A stretch of 64,000 nt of DNA, from positions 4,297 to 68,296 of the forward strand of contig CAJURN010000017.1 of the NCBI GenBank assembly GCA_910589055.1, given 5' to 3'. The translations under genes were made by a program, and so were the position numbers. Below, one piece after another: positions 23,317 to 31,474 of the stretch. This DNA is from an uncultured Muribaculaceae bacterium. GTDB lineage: Bacteria; Bacteroidota; Bacteroidia; Bacteroidales; Muribaculaceae. The first letter of the stretch is position 1. Every line of letters starts with the position of its first letter. Under the pieces are notes generated by a model. It made no database searches. It saw only the letters and a program-made list of their open reading frames with translations, and was not told the origin of the DNA.

Positions 23317-24042
23317 TTAGAAGCGATGCCACAGGAGCCACCACGCGAATTTCACGAAAGCGATGTTGCGGGGAAGTCTCTTGGGCTGTTTTATGAGTCG
23401 GTAGGCAAATTCTGCGTTATGGTCGATCCACCATTTGGGAGCGCGTTTCTGCTTTCCGGTGTACACGTCGAAACTGCCGCCAAGCCCTTGGTAAATGGCC
23501 TTGTGGCGGGCAAGCATTTCCGACATAAGGATTTCCTGTGTGGGCGACCCCATGGCTACGAACACCACATCGGGGCGTTTTTCCACAACGTCGTCAATCA
23601 GAGCCTTGCGGTCTTCGGGAGTCTTGAGGTATCCGTCGCGGTGTCCCACGATATTTATGCCGGGAAAATCCTCGCGCAGGCGTGCCACAGTGGCCTCGTT
23701 GACTTCCGGCTTTGCACCTATGATGTAGAACGAAGCCTGCTTGTGAAGGCGTCGCACGATGTGGAGCCACAGTTCGCATCCGGCAATCTTGCAAACGCCG
23801 CGTGCGCCTTTCTGCCGTGCGGCAAGTACGGCGCCTGAGCCGTCGCAATATGCGATGTTCGAGTTGATTATGCTGCGGGTGAGATCGTTGGCGTTGAGGA
23901 TTTTTTCGGCGTTTACGGCTACGAGAATCCCCTTGCGGCTGTCGGCGTAACTTATGAGTTCGTCAACATTTCCGAAGGGATATACCTTTACACCCCGCAG
24001 GTCGACACGCTGTATTTCGTCCGTCTTTGCCATCCGCTGCAT
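23317..24042 (-). CDS. wecG: WecG/TagA/CpsF-family glycosyltransferase (GT26)
   Basis: 241 residues. GT26 features are VNAEKILNANDLTRSIINSN, DGSGAVLAARQKG, VVFVAMGSPTQEILMSEM, and the C-terminal GGSFDVYTGKQKRAPKWWID. GT26 enzymes transfer N-acetyl-mannosamine or ManNAcA to a lipid-linked sugar. With WecB and WecC beside it, ManNAcA is the likely donor sugar (inference). The start overlaps the wecC stop by one base (TAATG), so it is translationally coupled. Confidence 0.85.
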   Translation of the reverse strand: MQRMAKTDEIQRVDLRGVKVYPFGNVDELISYADSRKGILVAVNAEKILNANDLTRSIINSNIAYCDGSGAVLAARQKGARGVCKIAGCELWLHIVRRLHKQASFYIIGAKPEVNEATVARLREDFPGINIVGHRDGYLKTPEDRKALIDDVVEKRPDVVFVAMGSPTQEILMSEMLARHKAIYQGLGGSFDVYTGKQKRAPKWWIDHNAEFAYRLIKQPKRLPRNIAFVKFAWWLLWHRF

Positions 24043-25247
24043 TATTTTCTGAATATTCCGCAGAAGTCGAGAATGACCTTGCTGTCGGTCCAGGGCAACT
24101 CCTTGAATGGGGTGTGTGCTGTCAGGAACACAACTATGTCGGCTTCCTCGTAAGCCTTGCGGTAGTCGGTGAGTTTGTAGACGTGGTGCTCGGTCACGTT
24201 AGGCTCCACAACGAGTATGCGGGAGTTGTTGCAGGAGAGCATCACTTTGGATACAATGTATTTGGCGGGGCTTTCGCGCAGGTCGTCGATGTCCGGTTTG
24301 AAAGCCAGTCCCATCATGGCTACTACGGGTTTGCGTCCGTGTTCGATTTCAAAACGGAGCATGGCGTTCACTACCTTTTCGGCACACCAGTCAGCCTTGT
24401 AGTTGTTGATGGAGCGGGCATCGGCAATCAGTCGTGCTTCCTCGGGGAAGGCCGAGGTGATGAAATACGGGTCAACGGCAATGCAGTGGCCTCCTACGCC
24501 GCAACCGGGCTGGAGAATATTGACACGCGGATGCTTATTGGCAAGGCGGATGAGATCCCACACGTTGATTCCGGCACGGTCGCAAATCATCGAAAGCTCG
24601 TTGGCGAAGGCAATCTGCACGTCGCGCGATGAATTTTCGGTGAGCTTGCACATTTCGGCGGTGCGGGCATTTGAGCCGTGGAGTTCACCCTTTACGAAGA
24701 GCGAGTAGAATTCCTTGGCTTTAGCAGTGGAGGCCTCGTCGATGCCGCCAATCACACGGTCGTTGTGTACCAGCTCATGGATAACGTTGCCGGGGAGCAC
24801 GCGCTCCGGACAATAGGCGATGTAAATCTTGCCTTCCAGTTCGGGGCGTTCCGAGAATATGAGGTTAGCCATCCGCTCGGTTGTGCCGATTGGGGATGTG
24901 GATTCAATCACATACAGGTCGCCCTCTTTGAGAAAAGGCAGCACGGCGCGTGTGGCTGATTCCACGAAGGATATATCGGGTTGGTGATTGCCCTTGAAGG
25001 GAGTGGGCACCACCATGAAATAAGCATCGGATTCCACGGGCACAAGCGAAGCCTTGAGCGCTCCGGAAGCGACAACTTCCTTGAGGTATTCGGCAAGGCC
25101 CGGCTCTACGATATGGAGCTCTCCGGCGTTGGTCTTGTCAACAATGGCGGGATTGATGTCCACACCCGTAACCTTCACGCCGTGTTTTGCGGCTATGATG
25201 GCAGTGGGCAGACCGATGTAGCCAAGCCCCATGAAGCATGCTTTCAT
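24042..25247 (-). CDS. wecC: UDP-N-acetyl-D-mannosamine dehydrogenase
   Basis: 401 residues from ATG 25247; the ATG at 25262 would coincide with the predicted transcription start. The Rossmann motif is MGLGYIGLPTAIIAAKHGVK, the catalytic-Cys region is GCGVGGHCIAVDPYFI, and GLAFKPDIDDLRESPAKYIV is the C-terminal UDP-binding motif. The I-G-L-P-T-A sequence and the H in GGHC separate WecC from Ugd. It oxidises UDP-ManNAc to UDP-ManNAcA. It is the first gene of the polysaccharide-precursor operon. Confidence 0.9.
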   Translation of the reverse strand: MKACFMGLGYIGLPTAIIAAKHGVKVTGVDINPAIVDKTNAGELHIVEPGLAEYLKEVVASGALKASLVPVESDAYFMVVPTPFKGNHQPDISFVESATRAVLPFLKEGDLYVIESTSPIGTTERMANLIFSERPELEGKIYIAYCPERVLPGNVIHELVHNDRVIGGIDEASTAKAKEFYSLFVKGELHGSNARTAEMCKLTENSSRDVQIAFANELSMICDRAGINVWDLIRLANKHPRVNILQPGCGVGGHCIAVDPYFITSAFPEEARLIADARSINNYKADWCAEKVVNAMLRFEIEHGRKPVVAMMGLAFKPDIDDLRESPAKYIVSKVMLSCNNSRILVVEPNVTEHHVYKLTDYRKAYEEADIVVFLTAHTPFKELPWTDSKVILDFCGIFRK

Positions 25248-25270
25248 TGTATCTTTTTCCATTTATTCTG

Positions 25271-25278
25271 CAAAGATA
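25271..25278 (-). promoter_or_regulatory. -7 box for the wecC-wecG-wecB-ugd operon
   Basis: TATCTTTG on the minus strand, 23 bases before ATG 25247. No exact -33 element was found. Confidence 0.6.
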
Positions 25279-25387
25279 ATACTTTTTTCCGACGAAGAGA
25301 AGATAATCTCCCCTCGGGCAGTGTTCAAATGAATAACGGAGGTGTGTCGGATTTATTGCTTACATTAAAAAATATGTTAATTAAGTA

Positions 25388-25418
25388 AGCCGGAATCCCT
25401 GTGAGCGGGATCCCGGCT
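25388..25418 (-). terminator. Terminator after the 551-residue secreted protein gene
   Basis: A 12-bp stem with one mismatch (AGCCGGAATCCC against GGGATCCCGGCT), followed on the minus strand by TTACTTAATTAA. Confidence 0.65.
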
Positions 25419-25460
25419 GAGAAGAAAGGAGATTGAAAGCCGGAGCTTTCGCAAACATAT

Positions 25461-27113
25461 TTATTTAACTGCAATCTTTTCGACTTTGTCGCCTGTGCGG
25501 CGGATATATAGTCCGGGGGCAGCCACTTTGTTGAGTCTCACACCGCCGAGAGTGTAATACTCTGCTTCCGCAGCGGAGTTTTCGACGCTAACATTGCTTA
25601 CGCCTGTCGTCGGGAGCTGGATGTAGAAGGTGTGGTTGGTGTTCCCTCTGGAAATGCCGTATCCCGGCTCGATGCAAAGCAGTGCTCCACCGGGGAAAGT
25701 GATTTTGCCATCGGCAAGTTTTCCGTAGGCTGCGACAACTTCCTCGTCGTCGGCATCCATGCCCTGCTGGATTGCGAACCATGCTTCGGAACAAATCTGG
25801 ACTTCACCGTCGCCAAAGTCGTATCCGATGGGGGTGGCTTCAATCATCACGCGGTCGGGGGCGGTGGCGTCAATCACCATATAGTGATTGTGCTGGTGGG
25901 CAAGCGCATAGCCATATTCGAAGAAGGTAGCGTAGTTGGGATATGCTTCTCCGTAAGGATTCACGAGACGATAGTAGCCGGGCACTGTTTCCGATTCCTC
26001 GACATCGACCATATACGGGTCTACCGTGATATTTTGATAAGTCTCAGACAGGATTGCTTCCGAGTACTCGGCTTTCCCGATGGCTTTCCAGCCTTCCGAC
26101 GGATGCTCGCCGTAGCACACGGCAGCGTATCCTGCCGCCGGGCTGCCGTCGGGAGCTACTGCAACGGCTATGATTGTGTTGGCACCGGGTTCGATGGTGC
26201 ATCCGAATACATCGTCTTCAGCTACCGTGCCGTCTTTGGCAACGATGGCGAAGGCTGTCGGAGAGCCGGAGACATAGCCAGGAACCACCATATATTTCAC
26301 GGCAGTCACGTCGGAGCCTGCCTGATAAGCGCAGACCACCTGATTGCCGGTGACGCAGACGTCGGACACCGCGAATGTAAACGCTAAGTCCTTAGCGCCG
26401 GGAATAGCAACACAGAATTTGCCGTTTTCATTAACGTATTCAGCTTCATCCAATTCGGGAAAGTCAAGTAGCATCGCTCCCTGCTCGAAAGTGATATTGC
26501 CGTATTTATATGTTCCGAAGGGTATGCCCATGGCGGCAAGTGTTTCGGCATCGAAGATGTCGCCGTACATATCCAACATATATCCCGCCATATCAGCTAC
26601 GTAGACCGGAGTGGTGTGTTCGTCGCCATTCTCGTCCTCATAGGAAACTCCGACTCCCTTGAGTTCGGTGTATTCCATATACACCATGTCGGGGTTCTCG
26701 GCGTGAAAAAGGAAGTCGGCGCCGTCGAAAGCATTACGGAAGTAAGGACAGTTTCCGTTGCCGTAGGGATTCACTACGCGGATATATCCGGGGGTAGTCT
26801 CGCTTTCCATAATCTCTACATCCCAGGATGCGACTGGCACGCCAAGTGCTCCGAAAATATCGTCGGTATAACGGCCGGTGCCGAGCGCTTTCCAAGTCGT
26901 ATCTTCATCAGAGCCGTCGGCACGGGAGGATGAGGATGTGACTTTTGCTTTCAGGCTTGCGCGTAGCTCTTCAATTTTTTCAATACGAATGTCATTGCCT
27001 GCGCGGTTGAGTTTGCGCTGTGTGTCGAGTTTAAACACTTGTTCCACCGGAGGAGCGGCGCACACACTTGCGGCTGTCATTGCCGCTGCTATCATTAAGT
27101 AAAATTTTCTCAT
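25461..27113 (-). CDS. Large secreted protein with duplicated domain and C-terminal sorting tail
   Basis: About 550 residues from ATG 27113 (signal peptide MRKFYLMIAAAMTAASVCAA). Two related modules are visible: the first contains WKALGTGRYTDDIFG and ESETTPGYIRVVNPYGNGN, the second WKAIGKAEYSEAILS and ESETVPGYYRLVNPYGEAY. The tail EYYTLGGVRLNK...GLYIRRTGDKVEKIAVK is the common Bacteroidales secreted-protein C-terminus, probably a type IX-like signal. I do not recognise a catalytic domain; the function is unknown. It is monocistronic with a terminator after it. Confidence 0.75.
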   Translation of the reverse strand: MRKFYLMIAAAMTAASVCAAPPVEQVFKLDTQRKLNRAGNDIRIEKIEELRASLKAKVTSSSSRADGSDEDTTWKALGTGRYTDDIFGALGVPVASWDVEIMESETTPGYIRVVNPYGNGNCPYFRNAFDGADFLFHAENPDMVYMEYTELKGVGVSYEDENGDEHTTPVYVADMAGYMLDMYGDIFDAETLAAMGIPFGTYKYGNITFEQGAMLLDFPELDEAEYVNENGKFCVAIPGAKDLAFTFAVSDVCVTGNQVVCAYQAGSDVTAVKYMVVPGYVSGSPTAFAIVAKDGTVAEDDVFGCTIEPGANTIIAVAVAPDGSPAAGYAAVCYGEHPSEGWKAIGKAEYSEAILSETYQNITVDPYMVDVEESETVPGYYRLVNPYGEAYPNYATFFEYGYALAHQHNHYMVIDATAPDRVMIEATPIGYDFGDGEVQICSEAWFAIQQGMDADDEEVVAAYGKLADGKITFPGGALLCIEPGYGISRGNTNHTFYIQLPTTGVSNVSVENSAAEAEYYTLGGVRLNKVAAPGLYIRRTGDKVEKIAVK

Positions 27114-27248
27114 GCAATTTCTATTATATGGTTTATCTAATTTGCTTATCGGTGGCGAATTTACAATAAGTTTATGGATTTGCAAACTTTTTGACATGGA
27201 AATTGCGTTCACTTTGAAACTGTTCAAGCGGTTTCTGAGATTCGCGGT

Positions 27249-27279
27249 TTTGCCGTGTCGGGCGGAAGTGCTATCTTTG
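27249..27279 (+). promoter_or_regulatory. Promoter of the btuB operon
   Basis: TTTG (27249-27252), a 19-bp spacer and TATCTTTG (27272-27279), a full Bacteroidetes consensus. The riboswitch starts a few bases downstream. Confidence 0.8.
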
Positions 27280-27283
27280 CATT

Positions 27284-27433
27284 GTCAAGGACAAGGGAAC
27301 CGGGTGCGAATCCCGGGCAGTCCCGCTGCTGTAAGTCCCGCTGTAAAAGCGTTTTCCACTTTATTGTGCCACTGGCCCGGAGCCGGGAAGGCCGGAAAAC
27401 GCAGGGATAAGCCAGAAGACCTGAACCTTGGCG
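27284..27433 (+). promoter_or_regulatory. Cobalamin riboswitch
   Basis: The leader carries conserved cobalamin-aptamer elements in order: GGGAACCGGGTGCGAATCCC, the run CAGTCCCGCTGCTGTAAG, the GCCACTGG box, CCGGGAAGGCC, and the B12 box AGCCAGAAGACCTG. It lies between a consensus promoter and a BtuB-type receptor gene. Adenosylcobalamin or related corrinoids are expected to lower expression of the downstream operon. Confidence 0.95.
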
Positions 27434-27467
27434 AAATTGTATCATAAAAACAAGTCTCCCATTTTAT

Positions 27468-27483
27468 GCTTGCGAGGACAAGC
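27468..27483 (+). promoter_or_regulatory. Leader hairpin next to the btuB start
   Basis: GCTTG and CAAGC enclose the loop CGAGGA, which contains a purine-rich ribosome-binding-like sequence. It ends two bases before the ATG at 27486, so it may be part of the riboswitch expression platform (inference). Confidence 0.45.
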
Positions 27484-27485
27484 GG

Positions 27486-29489
27486 ATGACAATGAAATTC
27501 TTACCCGCATTATTGATATCGGGCGCACTGGCCGCCCTGTTTCCGGCTCATCTTGCCGCCGCATCCGTCGAGGAAACCGATTCGGTAAGCCTTGACGAAA
27601 TCGTTGTCACGGCCCAGTCGTTCAAAGACGTTATCCCCGCCCAGACTCTCAAAGGCAAGGAACTTGAGATTCTGCGCTCCCACAGTGTGGCCGACGCCTT
27701 GCGCTATTTCTCGGGCGTGCAGATCAAGGATTATGGCGGCGTAGGCGGTATCAAGACCGTCAACATACGCTCGATGGGCACAAATCAGATGGGCGTGTAT
27801 TACAACGGCATACAGCTCGGAAATGCGCAGAACGGTCAGGTTGACCTCGGGAAATTCTCGCTTGAGAATATTGAATCCGTGGAATTGTACAACGGTCAGC
27901 GCAGCGACATCTTCCAGAGCGCGAGAGAGTTCAGTTCGGCGGGGTCGATTTACCTCACCACACGTTTTCCACGATTCCGCGAGGGTCGCAACGCCAACTT
28001 CCATGTGGCCTTGCGCGCAGGTTCTTTCGATGTGTTCAATCCGTCGGTCTCCTTTGACTACCGCATCAGCGACGCGCTCAGTGTAAGCTTCAATGGCGAA
28101 TGGATGACTTCGAGCGGAAAGTATAAGTTCCGCTACCGCCGCGTCACTCCTGCCGGGGAATTGGCCTACGACACGACCGCCACGCGTCAGAACGGCGATA
28201 TTGACGCCGTTCGCTTCGAGGGCGGTATCCACGGCTACCTCCCGCGTGGACGTTGGAAAGCTTATCTCTATCACTACAACTCGGAGCGTGGAGTACCGGG
28301 GGCGATTGTCAACAACGTGTGGCGCCGCGGCGAACGTCTCTGGGACCGCAACAGCTTCGCCCAGGGCATGCTTGAGTACAACATAACACGCCGTTGGGAA
28401 ACCAAGGTGCACCTGAAATATGCCTTCGATTACACCCGCTATGTCAACAACGATGATAAACTTATCCGTGTCGACAACACCTACAAGCAGAAGGAGGCTT
28501 ATATCTCGTGGGCCAACCGTTTTGAACTGCTTCCCAACTGGGATCTTTCGGCGGCATATGACTTTCAGTGGAACGGCCTTTCGGAATACATGGATGTGTC
28601 GCGCGTGAGCCAGTGGGTGTCGCTTGCCACGGCATTTGCCCTCGGCGACTGCTTCAAGGCTCAGGCTTCCGTGGCCGGTAATTTCGTCAATGAGGAGAAG
28701 CTCGAACGCGATCAGGCTCCTTTCAAGTCACGCTTCACTCCGGGCGTGTTCCTTTCCTACAAACCTTTCCGACGCCCCAATCTTATTCTGAGAGCCTTCT
28801 ACAAGCACAGCTACCGCATGCCCACGTTCAACGACCTGTACTACACCGACATGGGCAATGCCTACCTGAAACCGGAGGCTGCGATACAGTACAATGTCGG
28901 CGTTACCTACGACATCGACCGTCCCGGTCGTCTGTTCCGTTATTTCAGCATCGTTACCGATGTATATTATAATAATGTGCGCGACAAGATTGTGGCTTAT
29001 CCCAAAGGGCAGCAGTTCCGCTGGACGATGCTTAACCTTGGCAAGGTAGACATCCGTGGTGTTGATGCCCAGGTGATGGCCGTGTTTTCCTTGCCTGCGA
29101 GAATCGACCTCACGGCCAAGGCTCAGTACACCTATCAGCGGGCTATCGACGTCACATCTCCCGCCGATAATTATTACCGTCATCAGATTCCGTATATTCC
29201 GTGGCACAGCGGTTCGGCCATCGTGATGCTCGACTGGCGCACGTGGCATCTGAATTACAGCTTCATATACACCGGCGAGCGCTACAACCAGCAGGAGAAT
29301 ATCCGCTACAACTACACCCAGCCTTGGTACACGAGCGATATCTCGCTTATGAAATCGTTCAGTGTGCGCGGCATAGCCTTCAAGGTCACGGCTGAGGTCA
29401 ACAACCTATTCTCGCAGGACTACGACGTGATTCTCAACTATCCCATGCCTAAGCGAAACTACCGCTTCGGCGTATCAATTGATTTCTGA
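27486..29489 (+). CDS. btuB: TonB-dependent cobalamin receptor BtuB
   Basis: 667 residues. A signal peptide (about 1-26) is followed by a TonB box DEIVVTA, a plug domain (about 45-160: LKGKELEILRSHSVADALRY, GVYYNGIQLGNAQNGQVDLG, ESVELYNGQRSD) and a 22-strand barrel with the typical ending NYPMPKRNYRFGVSIDF. It transports corrinoids across the outer membrane using TonB energy. The B12 riboswitch directly upstream and the BtuG-like gene one base downstream make the vitamin B12 assignment strong. Confidence 0.92.
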   Translation: MTMKFLPALLISGALAALFPAHLAAASVEETDSVSLDEIVVTAQSFKDVIPAQTLKGKELEILRSHSVADALRYFSGVQIKDYGGVGGIKTVNIRSMGTNQMGVYYNGIQLGNAQNGQVDLGKFSLENIESVELYNGQRSDIFQSAREFSSAGSIYLTTRFPRFREGRNANFHVALRAGSFDVFNPSVSFDYRISDALSVSFNGEWMTSSGKYKFRYRRVTPAGELAYDTTATRQNGDIDAVRFEGGIHGYLPRGRWKAYLYHYNSERGVPGAIVNNVWRRGERLWDRNSFAQGMLEYNITRRWETKVHLKYAFDYTRYVNNDDKLIRVDNTYKQKEAYISWANRFELLPNWDLSAAYDFQWNGLSEYMDVSRVSQWVSLATAFALGDCFKAQASVAGNFVNEEKLERDQAPFKSRFTPGVFLSYKPFRRPNLILRAFYKHSYRMPTFNDLYYTDMGNAYLKPEAAIQYNVGVTYDIDRPGRLFRYFSIVTDVYYNNVRDKIVAYPKGQQFRWTMLNLGKVDIRGVDAQVMAVFSLPARIDLTAKAQYTYQRAIDVTSPADNYYRHQIPYIPWHSGSAIVMLDWRTWHLNYSFIYTGERYNQQENIRYNYTQPWYTSDISLMKSFSVRGIAFKVTAEVNNLFSQDYDVILNYPMPKRNYRFGVSIDF

Positions 29490-29490
29490 C

Positions 29491-30642
29491 ATGAGTTATT
29501 TCAGGTTTATAATTATTGCTTTCGTGGCGCTTGTGATGGCCGCTTCGTGCCGTACCGACGACGAGATTGTTCCTATTGAGTTTGAGAATCTGCCCTGCGG
29601 TGCGCAGCCGGGAACCGTGCCCCGTGGAATGTACCTGCTCAATGAAGGAAACATGGGCTCGAACAAGTCGACGCTCGATTATGATGATTTCCGTCTCGGA
29701 CGCTACTGCCGCAATATCTATGCCGAACGTAATCCCAACGTAATCAAGGAACTCGGCGACGTTGGCAACGACATAGCCATATATGGCTCGAAGCTCTATG
29801 CCGTAATAAACTGCTCGCATAAGGTGGAAGTCATGGATGCGGTCACGGGCGAGAGAATCACGAAAATCGACATTCCCAACTGCCGCTTCATCACCTTCCA
29901 TGAAGGCAACGCATACGTGAGTTCGTATATCGGGCCGGTTAATTCGGGCTATGAAGCGCCTCTCGGCGGCGTCTATCGTATCGACACACTTTCCTTGGCC
30001 GTCACGGGCTTGGCCGAGGTGGGTTATCAGCCGGAAGAAATGGCCGTGCTCGACGGACGCCTGTACGTAGCCAATTCGGGCGGCTACCGGCCTCCGCTCT
30101 ACGACAATACAGTCTCGGAAATCGACCTTGCAAGTTTCGCGCAGGTTCGTCAGATTCCTGTGGCTATCAATCTCCTGCGTCTGCGCAAGGACCGATACGA
30201 CAATCTTTGGATAAGTTCGCGCGGCAACAACAAGGACGTTCCCTCTCGTCTGTTCCGTGCCCGCCGCAACAGCTCATCGGGAATTCTTGAGGTGTGTGAT
30301 TCTTACGATATCCCATGTTCAAACCTTGCCATCCGCGGCGACTCGCTCTATTCCATATCCACCGAATGGAGCGACCTCACAGCTTCCAATACCGTGGCTT
30401 ACACTTTGCTTGATATACCTTCGGGCAAAGTCCTGTCCGACTGTTTCATCACCGACGGTAGCGAGACCTCGATATCCAAGCCCTACGGCATAGCCCTGCA
30501 TCCCTCCAATGGCGACATATACCTCACCGACGCCAAATATTACGTGTCGTCAGGCACATTGCTGTGTTACAGCCGTGAAGGACGCCTGCGCTGGAGCGTC
30601 CGCACCGGCGACATCCCTTCGGCAATGACATTTCTGAAGTAG
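29491..30642 (+). CDS. btuG: BtuG-like surface lipoprotein (YncE-type beta-propeller)
   Basis: 383 residues from ATG 29491, one base after the btuB stop. The lipoprotein signal ends VMAASC. The body is a repeat-rich beta-propeller (GSKLYAVINCSHKVEVMDAV, FHEGNAYVSSYIGPV, VLDGRLYVANSGGYRPPLYD, YDNLWISSRGNNKD, LHPSNGDIYLTDAKYY). In Bacteroides, BtuG proteins are surface propellers that capture corrinoids with very high affinity and hand them to BtuB (established knowledge). The same gene order and the riboswitch support this role here; sequence-level identity to BtuG has not been tested. A shared terminator follows. Confidence 0.78.
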   Translation: MSYFRFIIIAFVALVMAASCRTDDEIVPIEFENLPCGAQPGTVPRGMYLLNEGNMGSNKSTLDYDDFRLGRYCRNIYAERNPNVIKELGDVGNDIAIYGSKLYAVINCSHKVEVMDAVTGERITKIDIPNCRFITFHEGNAYVSSYIGPVNSGYEAPLGGVYRIDTLSLAVTGLAEVGYQPEEMAVLDGRLYVANSGGYRPPLYDNTVSEIDLASFAQVRQIPVAINLLRLRKDRYDNLWISSRGNNKDVPSRLFRARRNSSSGILEVCDSYDIPCSNLAIRGDSLYSISTEWSDLTASNTVAYTLLDIPSGKVLSDCFITDGSETSISKPYGIALHPSNGDIYLTDAKYYVSSGTLLCYSREGRLRWSVRTGDIPSAMTFLK

Positions 30643-30656
30643 CCTTCCGGAAAGTT

Positions 30657-30698
30657 ATTAGTCCGGCCGGTACGAAGTTGCGTACCGGCCGGACTAAT
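30657..30698. terminator. Bidirectional terminator between btuG and the DJ-1 gene
   Basis: A perfect 18-bp stem (ATTAGTCCGGCCGGTACG and its complement) with loop AAGTTG, flanked by AT-rich sequence on both sides; it serves both convergent genes. Confidence 0.85.
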
Positions 30699-30700
30699 TA

Positions 30701-31273
30701 TTAGAAGTAGTAGTTTGTTGATTCGGGGTAGAGGAGCATGCCTTCGCCTACCTGACGGGCGGCGGATTCGCCGAGTGAGCTTGCCACGACTGCAAGTGCG
30801 AAGGGCAGGGCTGAGCTGGGACCGTTTCCGGTGATGATGCGGTCGGTAACGACAACACGGGCGTCTTTCATGACGGCGCCGTTTTCGGTGCACTTTTCTT
30901 CAAATCCGGGGTAGCATGTTGCTTCCACGCCATTGAGCAGGCCGAGCGGAGCAAGTACTACGGCGGGAGCGGCGCAGATGGCAGCAATCTTGCCTTTATG
31001 GACTTTAAGCAGGTCGCAAAGCGCCTGGAATTGGAAGAGGTTGGTGGAGCCGGGCATGCCGCCGGGGAGTATGAGCCACTCCGAGCCGCCGAAGTCGGCT
31101 TCTTTAAAAAGCATGTCGGCTTTCACGGTAATGCCGTGTGCGCCTGTGACCTCATGCTCGGAACCGATTGACACAGTCTTGACATCAAGTCCGGCACGAC
31201 GCATCACATCTACGACGGTAAGCGCTTCAATTTCTTCAAAACCTTCAGCAAGGAAAATAAACGAACGGTGCAT
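30701..31273 (-). CDS. DJ-1/PfpI family protein (YajL-like)
   Basis: 190 residues. The family triad is visible: Glu in LAEGFEEIEALTVVD, the nucleophile-elbow Cys in IAAICAAPAVVLAPLGLL, and the glycine-rich PGGMPGSTNL. DJ-1 proteins act in oxidative and carbonyl-stress protection, with glyoxalase or deglycase activities proposed. Length and motifs match DJ-1/ThiJ proteins of Bacteroidetes. It is monocistronic, convergent with btuG, with a shared terminator. Confidence 0.88.
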   Translation of the reverse strand: MHRSFIFLAEGFEEIEALTVVDVMRRAGLDVKTVSIGSEHEVTGAHGITVKADMLFKEADFGGSEWLILPGGMPGSTNLFQFQALCDLLKVHKGKIAAICAAPAVVLAPLGLLNGVEATCYPGFEEKCTENGAVMKDARVVVTDRIITGNGPSSALPFALAVVASSLGESAARQVGEGMLLYPESTNYYF

Positions 31274-31420
31274 AGTAAGAATATGTTTTAAGTTGGGTTA
31301 GAGAATCACTTCAATCATGCTTCCTGAGGGCAAACACTTGGAAGCGGAAAATAGTTCGGGGTTGTTCTTTTTTGATTATGGGTGCGAATGAGGGAGAATT
31401 TGGCAAGGCTCGAACATTAT

Positions 31421-31451
31421 TTTGCTTTGAACCTGCTTATTCGTACATTTG
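31421..31451 (+). promoter_or_regulatory. Promoter of the apbE gene
   Basis: TTTG (31421-31424), a 19-bp spacer and TACATTTG (31444-31451). It excludes the ATG at 31457 as a start because transcription should begin at about that base. Confidence 0.7.
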
Positions 31452-31474
31452 CATAAATGTATAAAATGGCTTTT

